From Ceratodon purpureus (lineage: Eukaryota > Streptophyta > Bryopsida > Pseudoditrichales > Ditrichaceae), in NCBI GenBank assembly GCA_014871385.1, contig CM026425.1, positions 16,696,637 through 16,760,636 on the forward strand: a stretch of 64,000 nt of DNA, read 5' to 3'. How positions within the stretch are numbered: position 1 is the stretch's first letter; each line of letters opens with the position of its first letter. Position numbers and translations under genes: made by a program. Under the pieces are notes generated by a model, which was not told the origin of the DNA, made no database searches, and worked only from the letters and a program-made list of their open reading frames with translations. Shown in pieces: positions 23,985 through 36,025 of the stretch.

Positions 23985-25125
23985 TCAAATTACCATGGTA
24001 TGAAATCCGTTGGAGTCTGTGGAAGTCCGTCTAGGCGTTGGTTCTTCCAGTTCTTCATCTTCCTGGATAACATGGAATTGATCTGCTTGCGCGTAACGTG
24101 GAGAGATCCTGGAAGAGTCCTTCAGCTGGGTCAACTCCTTGGCCTCATAGTGACCTTCAGAATCACCAAGTGGTTCGTAATGCTGAGGCAAAGTGTACAA
24201 TCTACTCATGACCGAGTAAAGAGGAAGCAGCAACATGAGAAGAAGAGCCAAGTGACAATTAAACTGAAGAGTTGCAATTCCTTGTCCTCTCATAAGGCCC
24301 ATTCCTGCAAAACAGAAAATAAGATGCAATTAGACATGGAATTCATGTCGTCTCTTTCCTACAAATGATGATTTTCATTCACTTGATTATTCTCGATAGT
24401 AGATGAGACATTGCAAGAGCATCCCTCATACATGTGTTGCCAACCAAAAAATCCAAAATTGAAGACTCACCTTCACAAGTAACTGTAAAATCCCCTTCTC
24501 CTTCCTCCTTCAACATGCACCCTTGCGATATCCACTTAGGGCTAAACAAAGAAACCGCAATCTGCATGAACCAGGTCCCTTGCAGCACCAGACCCATGCT
24601 CCGAACCATGGGAGGCAACACAGACTTAGGATACGCAATCTCAGCAGCCGTAGCGACCACACAGGCGCCAATGGGAACCAGCAACAGATAGTGATACTGC
24701 CCCTCCAACCCGGAACCATCCCGCTGCAAGTAAAACAGCAAAAACTCCTGCACATACGCAGACAGCGCAAGCAAACTGACCATCTCACTCGGAACCGGCA
24801 ACACCTTCGTGTTGTTCACAATTAGGTTAACAACTCCATAAAACAGAAAGTTCAACGCCACGACCATTCTCTGCGAATTCACCGAAACCGCCACCGGATG
24901 CATCGCCTCCGCCTCCATGCCCCTCACAATCAAGTCACATAGCACATGCGACATCGCAAACACCACTATCACATAGAGCTCCACATCCTGGTACCAGCTC
25001 CTCCGCCCTATCCCACTCTGCTGCCGCCCGTCGCGCAACCTGTACGCCCTCACCTGCTTAAACCCTTGCAACAACCCCACCACTAGAAACCCCACCCCCG
25101 CCCCCGCCTGCGCCTCCCACCCCAT
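23985..25125 (-). CDS. TMEM45/DUF716 family multi-pass membrane protein
   Basis: Two exons, 24471-25125 and 23985-24304, close in phase to 975 nt, or 324 aa. The intron has a GTGAGT donor and TTGCAG acceptor and joins VTCEG to MGLMRGQG. Six or seven hydrophobic segments are visible: GVGFLVVGLLQG, VELYVIVVFAMSHVLCDL, VVALNFLFYGVVNLIV, MVSLLALSAYVQEFLLFYL, YHYLLLVPIGACVVATAAEIA, SMGLVLQGTWFMQIAVSLF, and HLALLLMLLLPLYSVMS in exon 2. The signature YLQRDGSGLEGQYHYLLL is the conserved DUF716 (TMEM45) block; plant members have been called viral-response family proteins. Molecular function is unknown. The C-terminal tail of about 75 residues is acidic and hydrophilic, probably cytosolic. The start codon is the only ATG ahead of the first membrane segment. 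Confidence 0.88.
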
Positions 25126-26540
25126 CCCTCCTCCCCTCGCTCCTCCAAACTCCCGTCCCTCGGGCCTCCACCTCCCTTCCCCTCACATCCAGACCCCGCA
25201 CCCCACTCCCTGCCTCGATCTAGCCACCATGTGTAGCGCCCACTGCCCCCCGCATTCAATCACAACATCACCCTCTCTCCATCCATGTTCTCCCTGATCT
25301 CCACCATCTAGTGCTTGCTCTCAGAGCCCTCCAAACGCTAGATTTCGGAGTACTATCGGTGTGGGCACCATGTGCAAGAGCGCAGCGAGCTCGGCGATCT
25401 CAAGAATGTGTTCCAGGTTGCTAGATTGAGAGCATTCGGAGCGTTGCGAGCGTTGCGAGCGTTGCGAGGGCGTTGCGAGAATGGCAGCGGAAGCGCAAGT
25501 GGAAGTGGAAGTGGAGAGGTCCTTAAAGGCGTTATGGGGCGTTGTATGGGTTTGGTAGATTCTGGAGGAGGGAGTGTAGGGCTTTGGTAGAGAGTGTTGG
25601 TTTTATGTGGAGTGGTGGGTTTGGGGGTTCGTCTCTTTTGCAGATCGAAACCGCTTTCGAAGGAGGTTTCGGTGAAGTGAGAGTGTAGTTTGATTCATGT
25701 AACAGTGTCCTTGATAAACATGTTGGATATGTTTTTGAATTAAAAAATTTGGAATTGGAGGTGAATTGTTATTTCTATGATATGAATTGTGTGTTAAGTG
25801 GAGGAAGGATATTGTGGATATGTGTCTTGTTTAAAAGTCATATTATGCTTTTAAAGAAAATTTGGAGTTTTTTCATGTTTATTTTATGAAAAAAGGCATT
25901 TGATATTTTGAAACAACATTTTTGGAAGTTCAATCTAAGGTCATAATGGATGGTTTTATTGAAATGTATTGGAGTGTCATTTTTAATGCACCATTGGAAT
26001 TTACGTTTTTTTAAGTCTTTTGATAAACTTTAATAGTTACTTTGAAATTGAAGTTCAAATATTTTCTTCAAACAACATAAGAATTCTATTTCTTTATGTT
26101 AAGATAATATTTTACTAATTTAGAGTTTTGATTTTGTATGAACTTAATGTTGGTATTTTTGGTAAATTTGTTTGCATATAATGTAATATCAATAAAAATA
26201 ATGTGACTATCAAATTATCAATTTTTGGATGATAAAATAAATCAATATTTAAATATTTAAAAATCAAATTTAATATAGAACTAATTATCTTTATAATATT
26301 TAAAAATCATTAATGTTCAATTAAAATCAAATTAATACAAACAATGAATTCTGGAACCTGGCTTGAAATTCATCAACATTTGTGCATAAAACTGCAAGGT
26401 TTCATATACATGTTACTCTAGCGTTGTAAATACTAAAATTTATACAACGTTGTATAAAATTTGTTGTTTTCTTCAATTCTTGAAACATTGTTGAAGATGG
26501 TACATAAAATTTATGAGCAATGTAATCTGTTTGTTTTTTA
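25126..26540. other. DUF716 promoter, then start of AT-rich desert
   Basis: The first 500 bp are GC-rich and pyrimidine-rich and should contain the DUF716 promoter. At 25441-25478 the 9-mer GCGTTGCGA occurs four times (starts at 25441, 25450, 25459 and 25470), followed by short GGAAGTGGAAGT repeats. From about 25,680 onward base composition drops abruptly to very AT-rich and stays so to about 35 kb. No gene is supported. Confidence 0.55.
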
Positions 26541-27486
26541 CCGTACTTTAGGAGCAACTTCGTCACCTTTCGGTCGAATAATTAATTAATTTCAAGTTTT
26601 AATTTTTGGCGCCTAAAAATAGTATATTCAAAATTTCGGCAACTTTCTTTTTTAATTTTTTAAAAATTCGTCTCAAAGCCTTATTTAAATTTTCCACTAA
26701 CATTTTAATCCTACACATCTTCTTTGCATTGGATGACAAGGTAAACGTGATTGAAAGGTGAGAATGCTCTTTGCTTTATACAAGTAGAGTGGAGCTGTGT
26801 CCAACAATCCATATGGAAAATGTGAACTTTGAGGTGAAGCACTTAGTTGGTCTTCTTTTTTATAACACGCATAACTTTTGCATATAGTCTTCAAATGACA
26901 TAAAATTTGTTGGAGGTGAAAGATTACTTGATTTATAAACTTTTCTTGGACCAACAAAATTTCAAAAAAGTTAATCTTCTAAGCACAAATGACCTCCAAA
27001 AAACTGTTTTAAACCCATTCTACTTTTAAATTTTTTTACAAGGCTGCAATGATTTGTCCATATCTTTTGCTTAAAGACTTATTTTAACACAAAACTTGTT
27101 GGTGCTGGAAGAAGAATAGATATATCAACTTTTGTTAGTTAAAGACAATTCTATAAAACTTCATCTTCTATGCTCAATTGGACTCCAAAAATCTGTGTAC
27201 AACACATTTGAAAAGCTTCACTTAGACTCTTGCTACTTCTTAACCCATGTTCTTTGTGAACTAATGTATGTGAGCTTGATTACAAAAAGGAGCATATTCT
27301 CTCCACTGCTACGTTCACTTGCTTCAAATGTAGATAAATGTCTAGTTTGAAGTGAAATATATTTACTTTTCGGCAATTTTGAAAAATAATTGATATTATA
27401 TTCGGCAAAAACTGCCAATAATTTTCAAAATTTTCCAGCATCTATTTTTGAAATTATTTTTTGCCGAAGCTGCTCCTAAAGTACGG
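26541..27486. mobile_element. MITE-like non-autonomous DNA transposon, 946 bp
   Basis: The ends are 22-bp inverted repeats that match at 21 positions: left arm 26541-26562 begins CCGTACTTTAGGAGCA, and right arm 27465-27486 ends TGCTCCTAAAGTACGG. The element is flanked on both sides by TA (26539-26540 and 27487-27488), consistent with a TA target-site duplication as made by Tc1/mariner-type transposases. The interior is AT-rich and has no transposase reading frame; subterminal TTCGGCAA-like motifs recur near both ends. The assignment to a superfamily rests only on the TA duplication and is tentative. Confidence 0.78.
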
Positions 27487-30064
27487 TACCATTATTGGCC
27501 CAACTTATAATATAACCTAAGGATGTCATTTCATATTGTTTTGCCTACTGTAAATGATGTTTTAAGTATTTGCATTTCAAAAATCTATATAAGAACCTAC
27601 AAAGATGTAAATCACTTTTTCTCAGTAACCTTTATTCATTAATAGTGATGATAATATGTAAAATAATTACATTAATCAATTTATTGCTAAAGCAATTTCT
27701 TCCGCTACAAAACTCTAGTGCAGCCAAATTTGTATATGATTCCAACAAGGTATTTATAGGTTCTAGATAATAGAATTTTAAAAACTTAAAAATTCATTAA
27801 AAAATTTTGATGATATCAAAATGAAAGATATATTAATACATTCAAGTTTGTTGCTAAAAAATTCACATATCATACATGATACATGCAACCTTTTTGAAGA
27901 TGTTTAACATGATGTGAAGATCTTATCACCGATTTGGTTTTACAATACTTTTGAAGTCCTCAATGATGAACAATATAAACTCAGTGAAAATCCTAAGAAA
28001 AATGTACAAAAATTAATTCTGCAGTATAGAAAAAAGAACTTAAAGAAGAGAAATAAGGGGCAATGAAAGGAAGAAGGAAGAGAAGGAGGGTGCACCCACA
28101 AAAACTAGGCTATGACATAGTTGATGCTGCAAGCTACTTCATTTTTGTCTTTGATGCAGTCTTTGAGTTTGACGTCTTCACTGACTTTTGTCTGCTGGTA
28201 ACTTCGACTATGTTTCAATTGTTTTAATTTGAGTTTTTAAAGATACAATGAGCTTTGCTTTGTTGAATCATAATTTTTTGTTAATAATTATGAAAAAATT
28301 GACTAGTTTCACTATGTTTGGTATGTAAGACTCAATGGTTTTTAAACTCATCCAAAATTAGTTTGCCATTAATTTGTAATTGAAAACTTGTTTTCCTTAA
28401 GCTTAAAGACCACCTAGCTCTTACACATAAAATATGGAGAGACCCCAAAGCTTTTCCATATTTATCAATTATTAAAAGTGATCAAATAATTAAAATCAAA
28501 TTAAAACACATATTATCAAGTCAAATATCAAATGTCCTTGCAATCAACTGAAATGGATATTCTTAAAACATTTGCATAAAGCAATATTGTTTTTGAACTA
28601 TTCCTTATATGATTTGATTTCTAAAACCAACAAATATACATTTGAAAGAACACATATTCAATGACTTTAAATAATCTACATAGAGGTTACAGTGGATGAG
28701 AAAAGTCAAGCTCTCATCTTATATGCTCACCACTTCTTAAATACATGTACAAGACAATGATAGTATGTCCATTAGGCAATGATAATATGTCCATTCCATT
28801 GTTGCATTGATATTTGTCTTACATATAGGTCTGTAAAATGATATGTCTAATGATTTGTGATACCATCTTCAACTTATTTGTGCTACAAAAATACCAAGTT
28901 CATATCCAAGCATTGGATGTGCTTGTCGATTGTCAATCTGGTGACAAGCCAAACATAATCCAACAATGCTTTTATAAACCTTTAAACATGCACATCTTTG
29001 CTCATTATGCTCGCTGCTGGTGATGTACTCGTTTATTGTAAGCACGACGTATTATATATAGTATCTGTTATTAGAGCTCTTGTCCTTTTGATGGTGAGAT
29101 TTAGCAATGTTGACTAATGTCAAAGAGAGAAAGTTCAACTTTTTTTAATTGACCTAATGTTGATAAAAGTAGTCCATGTTGACCCAATTCAATACTTGGT
29201 CGAGCATGAAATGGTAAGCACAAGGCACTATGATATATGGGGAAAAAAAAAAAAAAAACAGAAAAAAACACCATAAAAATCTGTTCTAAACTTCAAGAAT
29301 CCTAGATTAAGACCATATACACATATCCTATCTTGAAAATACAAAACCTTTGTAATATCAGTACCTTGACGTTCTATATTTCCAGTAAATTTTCAAAACC
29401 AGGCCTCTTCTTGTTATAGATTGGTTTGTAAAAACATTTATGAAGGTATTTAAGAAAAATGTTTAGAGTCACATATTTTTTTTCTTCTGATCCATCATTT
29501 TGTTTTAATCTCCAAAATGCTACGTAACATCTTTGACAAAAAAAAATAGAGTACGAAAATGGTAGTTTCAGTAACACTTATGAGATAGGTTTATTATTTG
29601 AGGTAATGCAAAAACTACGGATGGAACTACAAGCAAATGGATTTTTCATTTTCTAATCTATAAATCTCATCTTTTGTACCTTCCATACTTAATATGATTG
29701 AAATTTTGGATTTGTAAGGACTTATGTACTATAGAAAGGCGTTTTGTAAATCACTTTATTATGAAATATAGTATTTTTTGTAAGCCAAAATAAAATGATT
29801 GACAAAGATAGATGCCTTTAATTCCTAAAGCTCTTTTGGAGTCAAATTGGATTTTTAGATTTATGGTCATTCTAGATGAAGTATAAATTTTTATATTTCC
29901 ATTTAATTTATTTTCAACAAACATAGATTCAATTTCAAAGAACTTTGTGGAAAGTCAATTTTCACAAAAAGAAGACTCATGCTTTAGGAATTGTAAAACT
30001 TCATAAAACATCATATACGTTAAAATGGCCATTCTATGTTATATTAAGGGTCATACTATCCATC
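27487..30064. other. AT-rich intergenic desert
   Basis: 2.6 kb of strongly AT-rich sequence. Short open frames are no longer than expected for this composition and encode no recognisable gag, pol or transposase fragment. A poly-A tract lies at about 29244-29260. I see no convincing terminal repeats. Confidence 0.55.
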
Positions 30065-30226
30065 TTACAATTGAGCATGGTTTGTCTCACTCAACGGTTC
30101 CGCAGTAGAATCCGTCAAAGAGACATTCAAAGATGCGATCGATGTTTACAATTGAGCATGGTTTGTCTCACTCGACGGTTCCGCAGTAGAATCCGTCGAA
30201 GAGACATACAAAGATGCGATCAATGT
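30065..30226 (+). repeat. 81-bp tandem duplication (two copies)
   Basis: The segment starting TTACAATTGAGCATGG at 30065 is repeated from 30146 with only a few substitutions (for example CAACGG to CGACGG). Each copy includes GGTTCCGCAGTAGAATCCGTC. Base composition is more balanced than in the surrounding desert, and the SINE-like block follows directly. Confidence 0.85.
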
Positions 30227-30234
30227 GCTCAACG

Positions 30235-30300
30235 GCACGGGTCCTGCTAGTTTGGCTACAACAACAAAAGTAATCCTAAGTGGGGGTCGGCTAATGTAAA
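30235..30300 (+). mobile_element. SINE-like remnant (plant GTGGGGGTCGGCTA block)
   Basis: The run GGCTACAACAACAAAAG, a short gap, then CCTAAGTGGGGGTCGGCTA resembles a block that recurs in many plant genomes (CAACAACAA...CTAAGTGGGGTCGGCTACATG), which I associate with Au-type SINEs. The remnant is short and diverged, and I cannot see its 5' promoter boxes. The association is from memory and should be treated as tentative. Confidence 0.5.
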
Positions 30301-33300
30301 TAGTTTTTGAATTCTCCGAGGTCATACTATTTCTAGTAGCCAATTTAGCATAGTATCACCATTTTATTGAATATGGTGTTATAATTTTAAGACCCACCTA
30401 CGGTAATTGAAAACGTTGGTTTTAAAACACTTGTTTTAGATGGCTTTTGAGGAATATTCTAAACTAGATTCCACTCAAATTGCTAATCAAATCAAGTTAT
30501 GTTATAAATCAAATTTACAAGGGCAAGGGTCAAAGTTTGACAGAATGAAGTTTCTAAAGTGACTAAAACAAATTTCAACAACCTTTGATCATTACAATCT
30601 CTTAAATGAAGAAGAGCCAAGGGTCAAAGTTGGTATGTGAGTAGTCTATCAAGTCAATTTAAAGATTCTACTATTGAATCAAGAAGGTAATACTTAAATT
30701 GAAAGTCAGAAGGCCTAAAGTGAGCAATCAATTATGGCAAAAAATTGACAAGGATAAGTAAGTTAGGTGATTTGATTTTAAACCACCACCGCCACATCAT
30801 ATTGTCTGTTGATTGTTTAGGGTTTTTAGGACACATCAGATGTGAGAGCTTTTATATATTTGATATTCAATGTTTATAAGTAATGAAAATCTATGTCTTG
30901 CATAATAGAAGATAGTCAATAATATGACACAATAAATTGTGAAAACTTACCAATCTTTGCTATAAACATGAATGACCATCAAAAGGTTAGAACCATGAGC
31001 TTAGATTTAGGCTATGAAATCTTAAGGCCTCTTTTACACTAGAGGTGAAAGGCCGTGAGAAAAGAATTTTCAGCCAATGACATGCCTAGAAATTGAGAGG
31101 ACCAAAAAATGTCACTTTACATCCAAAATTTCAGTCAAAGGGATGAAATGAGGAGAAAAGGACATGGACATCACTTTTGTCCTTGGTGGTAACAAAAAGG
31201 CACATTTTTGAAGACCCCTAGATATTTAGTCAGACCCAATTTAAGAGGCCAAAATTCTCACAACCAATCATTTTCATTTTTTAGATAATTTTTCATAACC
31301 CTATATTAGAAAATGTATTAAAAAATTCAGCACATTGTTTTTAGGCCCCTTGTTACTTTACACTATATCCAAAGGATGTCAAATTTAGAGTTGGACTTCT
31401 CAAGAATGAGCCATTGCCCCGCTGCTTTTCTCCATGACTTCTGGTTTTTATTGTAAAGAGGGCCTCAGACTTTCCTTTGACCTCAAGTGTATTGTGCATT
31501 TAGAGCTAGAAATGATCATTGTTTTATTAAGCTTGGTTGTTTCAACAATTTATACCGATTTTCACTTGAAGTTAGTTTATACAAAAAAAAATAGTGAATT
31601 GCAGTCCAAAATAGATTAAATAAATCAAAACAAATAGATTTTGTATTGTCTTTATCAAGTTTCAGAGCATAAAAAGAAACCAAAATTATTCAATGTTATA
31701 GTGCTATTTTTTGTCAAGCCATTATTATACAATAATTCATGAATGTCCTTTGGATATATTTTCATAATATGCCTTGAATGTCATAAGAAGAAAGAATTTT
31801 TTTATGGTTGTCAATATAATTATGAGATTAAAGAAAGAACATTATGTAAAATAATATTGTGCAAATTTCAATGAGCTCCCCTAGTGTCATGTAATACATT
31901 CTACCGTAAAAACCAAAAATACCATAATTATTTGATAATATTTTTGCATGTAAACAACAACAAATTGTATGTAAAGATACAAGTAATTCTAAGTATGACA
32001 ATAGAAATACGATTAATAGGTCAATGGTACAAAAGGTCCTGTAATCTAAATTTGTTTCTTGCCCATCCTCTAATCCACTAATTAACCTTGGATCCATAAA
32101 TTTGGAACAGTGGATGGGCAAGATATATAAGCTAATGTTGTCATTTCATCTTTACCTTAAATGTTAGGTGGAATACAAAATTATAGTAGATAGTAAGGCT
32201 GCTAAATGGTGCAAAAATAGAGGTCTAAATTTCATTACTACAACTATCTACACATATTCTTCAACGTTTAAGATAAACAAGTAGATGTGGCTGATTTTAA
32301 TGATGAAGGCCTTGTATTTTTGTCATGCCAAAATCTACAAGTGGTGGCATAGATTGACCTTTGGATTTTTGAATATAAATGATCACCTCTTACATCTATG
32401 AATATAAATCACAAGTTTTTATGTGTCTACTTTGATAAGACTAATTTTACACAATCTCAATTTAATTTTCAAATGCACTAATGAGCTATATAAGAAGATT
32501 ACTAATAAGAAAAAAAGAATAGTCTATCAATTTTTAAGAACAAGCCCTTTAATAAATGGTTAAAATAAAAAGCAGAATAAATATGGTCTACTTTACCAGA
32601 AGTAGATTTCATTTATTATGTACTATACCAGGAAATAGATTTCATTTATAGTGTACCATATCAAAGTAGATTTTCCGCATGGTGTTAAATGGAGGACAAC
32701 TTTTAAAAGTGTTTCACTTGCTCTGCACCAAGGTTTGTCAACTCATAGGCTGGAAATATGAAAAGATATTGGTTAGATAATGGAAGGGAATGAAGACGGA
32801 CGTTCGTGTAGACTCAAAATGAAAAATTTAGTTCCAGATTGTGTACTATTAGTATATTACTGCTCCTTTGAAAAAAAATTTGGGTTAATTAATTAATTAT
32901 ATTGTGTTTTATAAATAAATAATATAAAATTTAATAAGGCTCGTTGCATGTTAAGTCTTAGGGTTCACTCAAAACAATGATTATTGAGTAGCTAAGGTTG
33001 ATCTCATTGAATTTTAAGTTGCTTAGCTCGTATATTCATCCGGATATTGCTTACTGTAAATTAAACTCAATAGACTTATTAGAATAAAAAATCAGACTTT
33101 ATGAATTTATTTATATAAATTCATTTATTAAAAAATGCTCACTTGATCTTGTTGATCAAATTAGATCTTTATTTTTAGAAAATCATGAATGTAATAGTTA
33201 AATTTCTAAAAGTTCAATTTTGATTTTTTTTATAGTTGTTATTCTAAAATAATAAATGAAATTCTCTAGTATATAAATAAAAACTAAAAGAAAATGAATG

Positions 33301-33457
33301 AGTTCCAAAGTTCTGGCTTCACTTTAACAGTTTTGTTCCTGTTCATCTAATGAGTACAGTGAGTCCTTTGATGCACAAGAAAATCAGACTAATTTCCTAG
33401 AGAAGCTCCTTGGAATTTGCCATGATCAAGCTACGTGCAGCCCCAATGACGCACCAC
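30301..33457. other. AT-rich intergenic desert
   Basis: 3.2 kb of AT-rich sequence without a supported gene. A weak local repetition lies at about 32,580-32,680 (AGTAGATTTCATTTAT versions). Nothing resembles a reverse transcriptase, integrase or transposase in any frame. Confidence 0.5.
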
Positions 33458-33608
33458 AAAACTACTACCTCTGTCAAATGTACATGGATAGATTCTATCG
33501 TGTAAGGTGTATAGTAAAATCTAGAAGCTACTATAAAACTACTACCTCTGTCAAATGTACATGGATAGATTTTACTATATAAGGTGTATAGTAAAATCTA
33601 GAAGCTGA
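33458..33608 (+). repeat. 77-bp tandem duplication with hairpin
   Basis: The segment starting AAAACTACTACCTCTG at 33458 recurs at 33535. The second copy contains a perfect 14-bp inverted repeat, TAGATTTTACTATA and TATAGTAAAATCTA, around a 7-base loop; the left arm in the first copy is degraded by several substitutions. Non-coding. Confidence 0.8.
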
Positions 33609-35251
33609 GCATATGCGATGGAGATTTTTTCAGAAGGGTTATCGTCCTGGATGGAAGATGACAGATTGTGGGGACATTGATACAGACTTTAGCAGTGCAG
33701 AAACATGTTCCTCTTATGGGTCAAGGACACGTGTCTGTTGCAGAGTACACTCAATCAATTGTACTCTTTGTAGAGTAAAGGCAGTGACCCTTACTGAGTA
33801 CCTTTACTTAGCTGCCACCCTTTCTTAAAACTTCCAATCAACCAATTTGAACTTAAAAAATTTAATGCAGTCATCTCATCACTAATTCTCCACTCACTCT
33901 AGTAAATCCCAGGCTTTATTAAGTATTTCTTGTATCAAAGCCATTTTCTAATTTTTTGCTTGTCTAAAAATTTATGAGATTTATTTCTATAGATTACTAA
34001 CTGTAAGACAATAAAAAATAGCAGTGGTTGCTAAGTTCTAAATCTGTTCTTTAAACATTATCTCTAGTCAATGTGCAACTTTTCCTAAGTCAAGTCAATT
34101 CAACACCCTTTTCTTGTCTCCGCTGGATACAAAGACCTGCCTGATGGAAACCCCCTGTGCGCTCGGGTCTTCTTCCGCTGCTCCTTTAAAAAAAAAAAAA
34201 ACACCTTTATCTTCTTTTATTCAATTACTAATATTTTACAAAATGTGTTTAGTTTGACATGAGGCAATGCATGCATATACAATTAGGAGTCCTGTAAAAG
34301 ATCCCATAGTCACTTTCTCTAAAAAAAAAATGAATAATTTTAAAATTGTAAACACAATTGTTCTAATTCACACAATCAGACACCTTAAAAATACCTCAGG
34401 GAGGTAGGGATTATGTCTGTGACCTCATTTTTTGAAGAGGAATTAGATTTACCATGATTATCTATCCCAAACTCATGTTAGAATGCTGGTTTTGGAAATC
34501 TCAAAGGAAAAAACAAAATGTGAAGTCCATTGGGTCCTGCTGCCTACATACATCGCAAGGACGTGTATCATCAACAAAACATACGTAACCAAGTTGCAAC
34601 ACATTGGACTCAACTAAGTACATTCTCAAGTTAGTTAGTCAAGAGTGACTGATTAAGATCAGTCCAATGGTCCATGCATACAAGCTTACTTGGGAAGCAC
34701 AAGGGTAGCTGCCGTATGTTAGTGGTTCCAATATGGCTCAAGTGAGAACCTGAGATGCTTGCAGATTTCCTTGATCATCTCTGTGCTTCCGGTTGTGTTC
34801 AAGGCTGCATGTCTGGCTAAATTGTGTTAAACTTCTAGTGTCTTTGGAACCAAATGATCAAGCAAAGGGAGAGAGTTTAATAATTATGATGATTTACGTC
34901 TAACTGTAATGAACATATCTTGTTGTGATTATAATTTGCATGTTAAGGATCTGTTTAATTCATTCCTACTTAGTTGCTCCATGTCTTGATTAGGGGAGAA
35001 GAATTGATCATGCCGCAGCGTGCTAAGCGTACTTCAATGATCTACTCACTGAACTCAGTCAACATTGTGTCTTGACCCCATCCATGGCACCGGGCTCCAC
35101 AGGTGACGGTGGCTGAAGATAAATAAGGGAATATGATCTGAAGGCAAAAATCGATCCATCGTTCTGTGATCGTGTCAGAGTGGTAAGTTGATGCTACGTA
35201 GACAGTACGCAACAAGGGTTTGGTACTCTTCGTTCTCTTCACCGGGTCCCT
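33609..35251. other. Intergenic region before the hairpin array
   Basis: 1.6 kb without a supported gene. It contains a 7-bp hairpin near 33,745 (GAGTACA...TGTACTC), a 14-base A run at about 34188-34201 directly after a GC-richer stretch (possibly the tail of an old retroposed fragment), and otherwise AT-rich unique sequence. Confidence 0.5.
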
Positions 35252-36025
35252 GCACTTCCCAAATTACAAGTGCAGGGCCTTGCTTGTTTGTTTCATTGTG
35301 TTTTTGTTCAGTTTGCTGTTGAAGGTATGCACTTCCCAATCTCAAGTGCAGGTCCTTGTTTGTTTGTTTGTTTCATTGCGAGTTTGTTTAGTTTGCGGTT
35401 GAAGGTCTGCACTTCTCAAATCACGAGTGCAGGTGTATACTTGTTAGTTTCATTGCGAGTTTGTTTAGTTTGCGGTTGAAGGTCTGCACTTCACAAATCA
35501 CGAGTGCAGGTGTATACTTGTTAGTTTCATTGTGATTTGGTTCAGTTTGCTGTTAAAGGTCTGCACTTCCCAAATTACAAGTGCAGGGCCTTGTTTGTTT
35601 GTTTCATTGCTAGTTTGTTCAGTTTGCGGTTGAAGGTCTGCACTTCTCAAATCACGAGTGCAGGTGTATACTTGTTAGTTTCATTGCGAGTTTGTTTAGT
35701 TTGCGGTTGAAGGTCTGCACTTCTCAAATCACGAGTGCAGGTGTATACTTGTTAGTTTCATTGCGAGTTTGTTTAGTTTGCGGTTGAAGGTCTGCACTTC
35801 TCAAATCACGAGTGCAGGTGTATACTTGTTAGTTTCATTATGATTTGGTTCAGTTTGCTGTTAAAGGTCTGCACTTCCCAAATCTCAAGTGCAGGTCCTT
35901 GCTTGTTTGTTTCATTGCTAGTTTGTTTAGTTTGCGGTTGAAGGTCTGCACTTCTCAAATCACAAGTGCAGGTGTGTACTTGTTTGTTTCACATATATAT
36001 TGCTAGTTTGTTCAGTTAGCGTTTG
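35252..36025 (+). repeat. Ten-unit 77-bp tandem array, each unit with a hairpin
   Basis: The landmark GCACTTC occurs at 35252, 35329, 35409, 35486, 35563, 35640, 35717, 35794, 35871 and 35948. Spacing is 77 bp throughout except one 80-bp step, where TTTG units have expanded. Each unit has an inverted repeat of 8-bp arms (CTGCACTT with AAGTGCAG, 10-base loop) followed by a T/G-rich spacer ending near AGTTTGCGGTTGAAGG. Units fall into two types: loop CCCAAATTAC with arm AAGTGCAG, and loop CTCAAATCAC with arm GAGTGCAG. Because 77 is not a multiple of 3, the array is not a coding repeat. It sits just upstream of the SIM-bearing gene and may lie in its leader or a 5' intron. Confidence 0.93.

Noticed and set aside
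25680-35000. Intact LTR retrotransposon
   Set aside because: No long terminal repeat pair and no gag/pol-like frame seen on either strand.
35252-36025. CRISPR-like regular repeat array
   Set aside because: Units are contiguous 77-mers without unique spacers, and the surroundings are eukaryotic intron-bearing genes.
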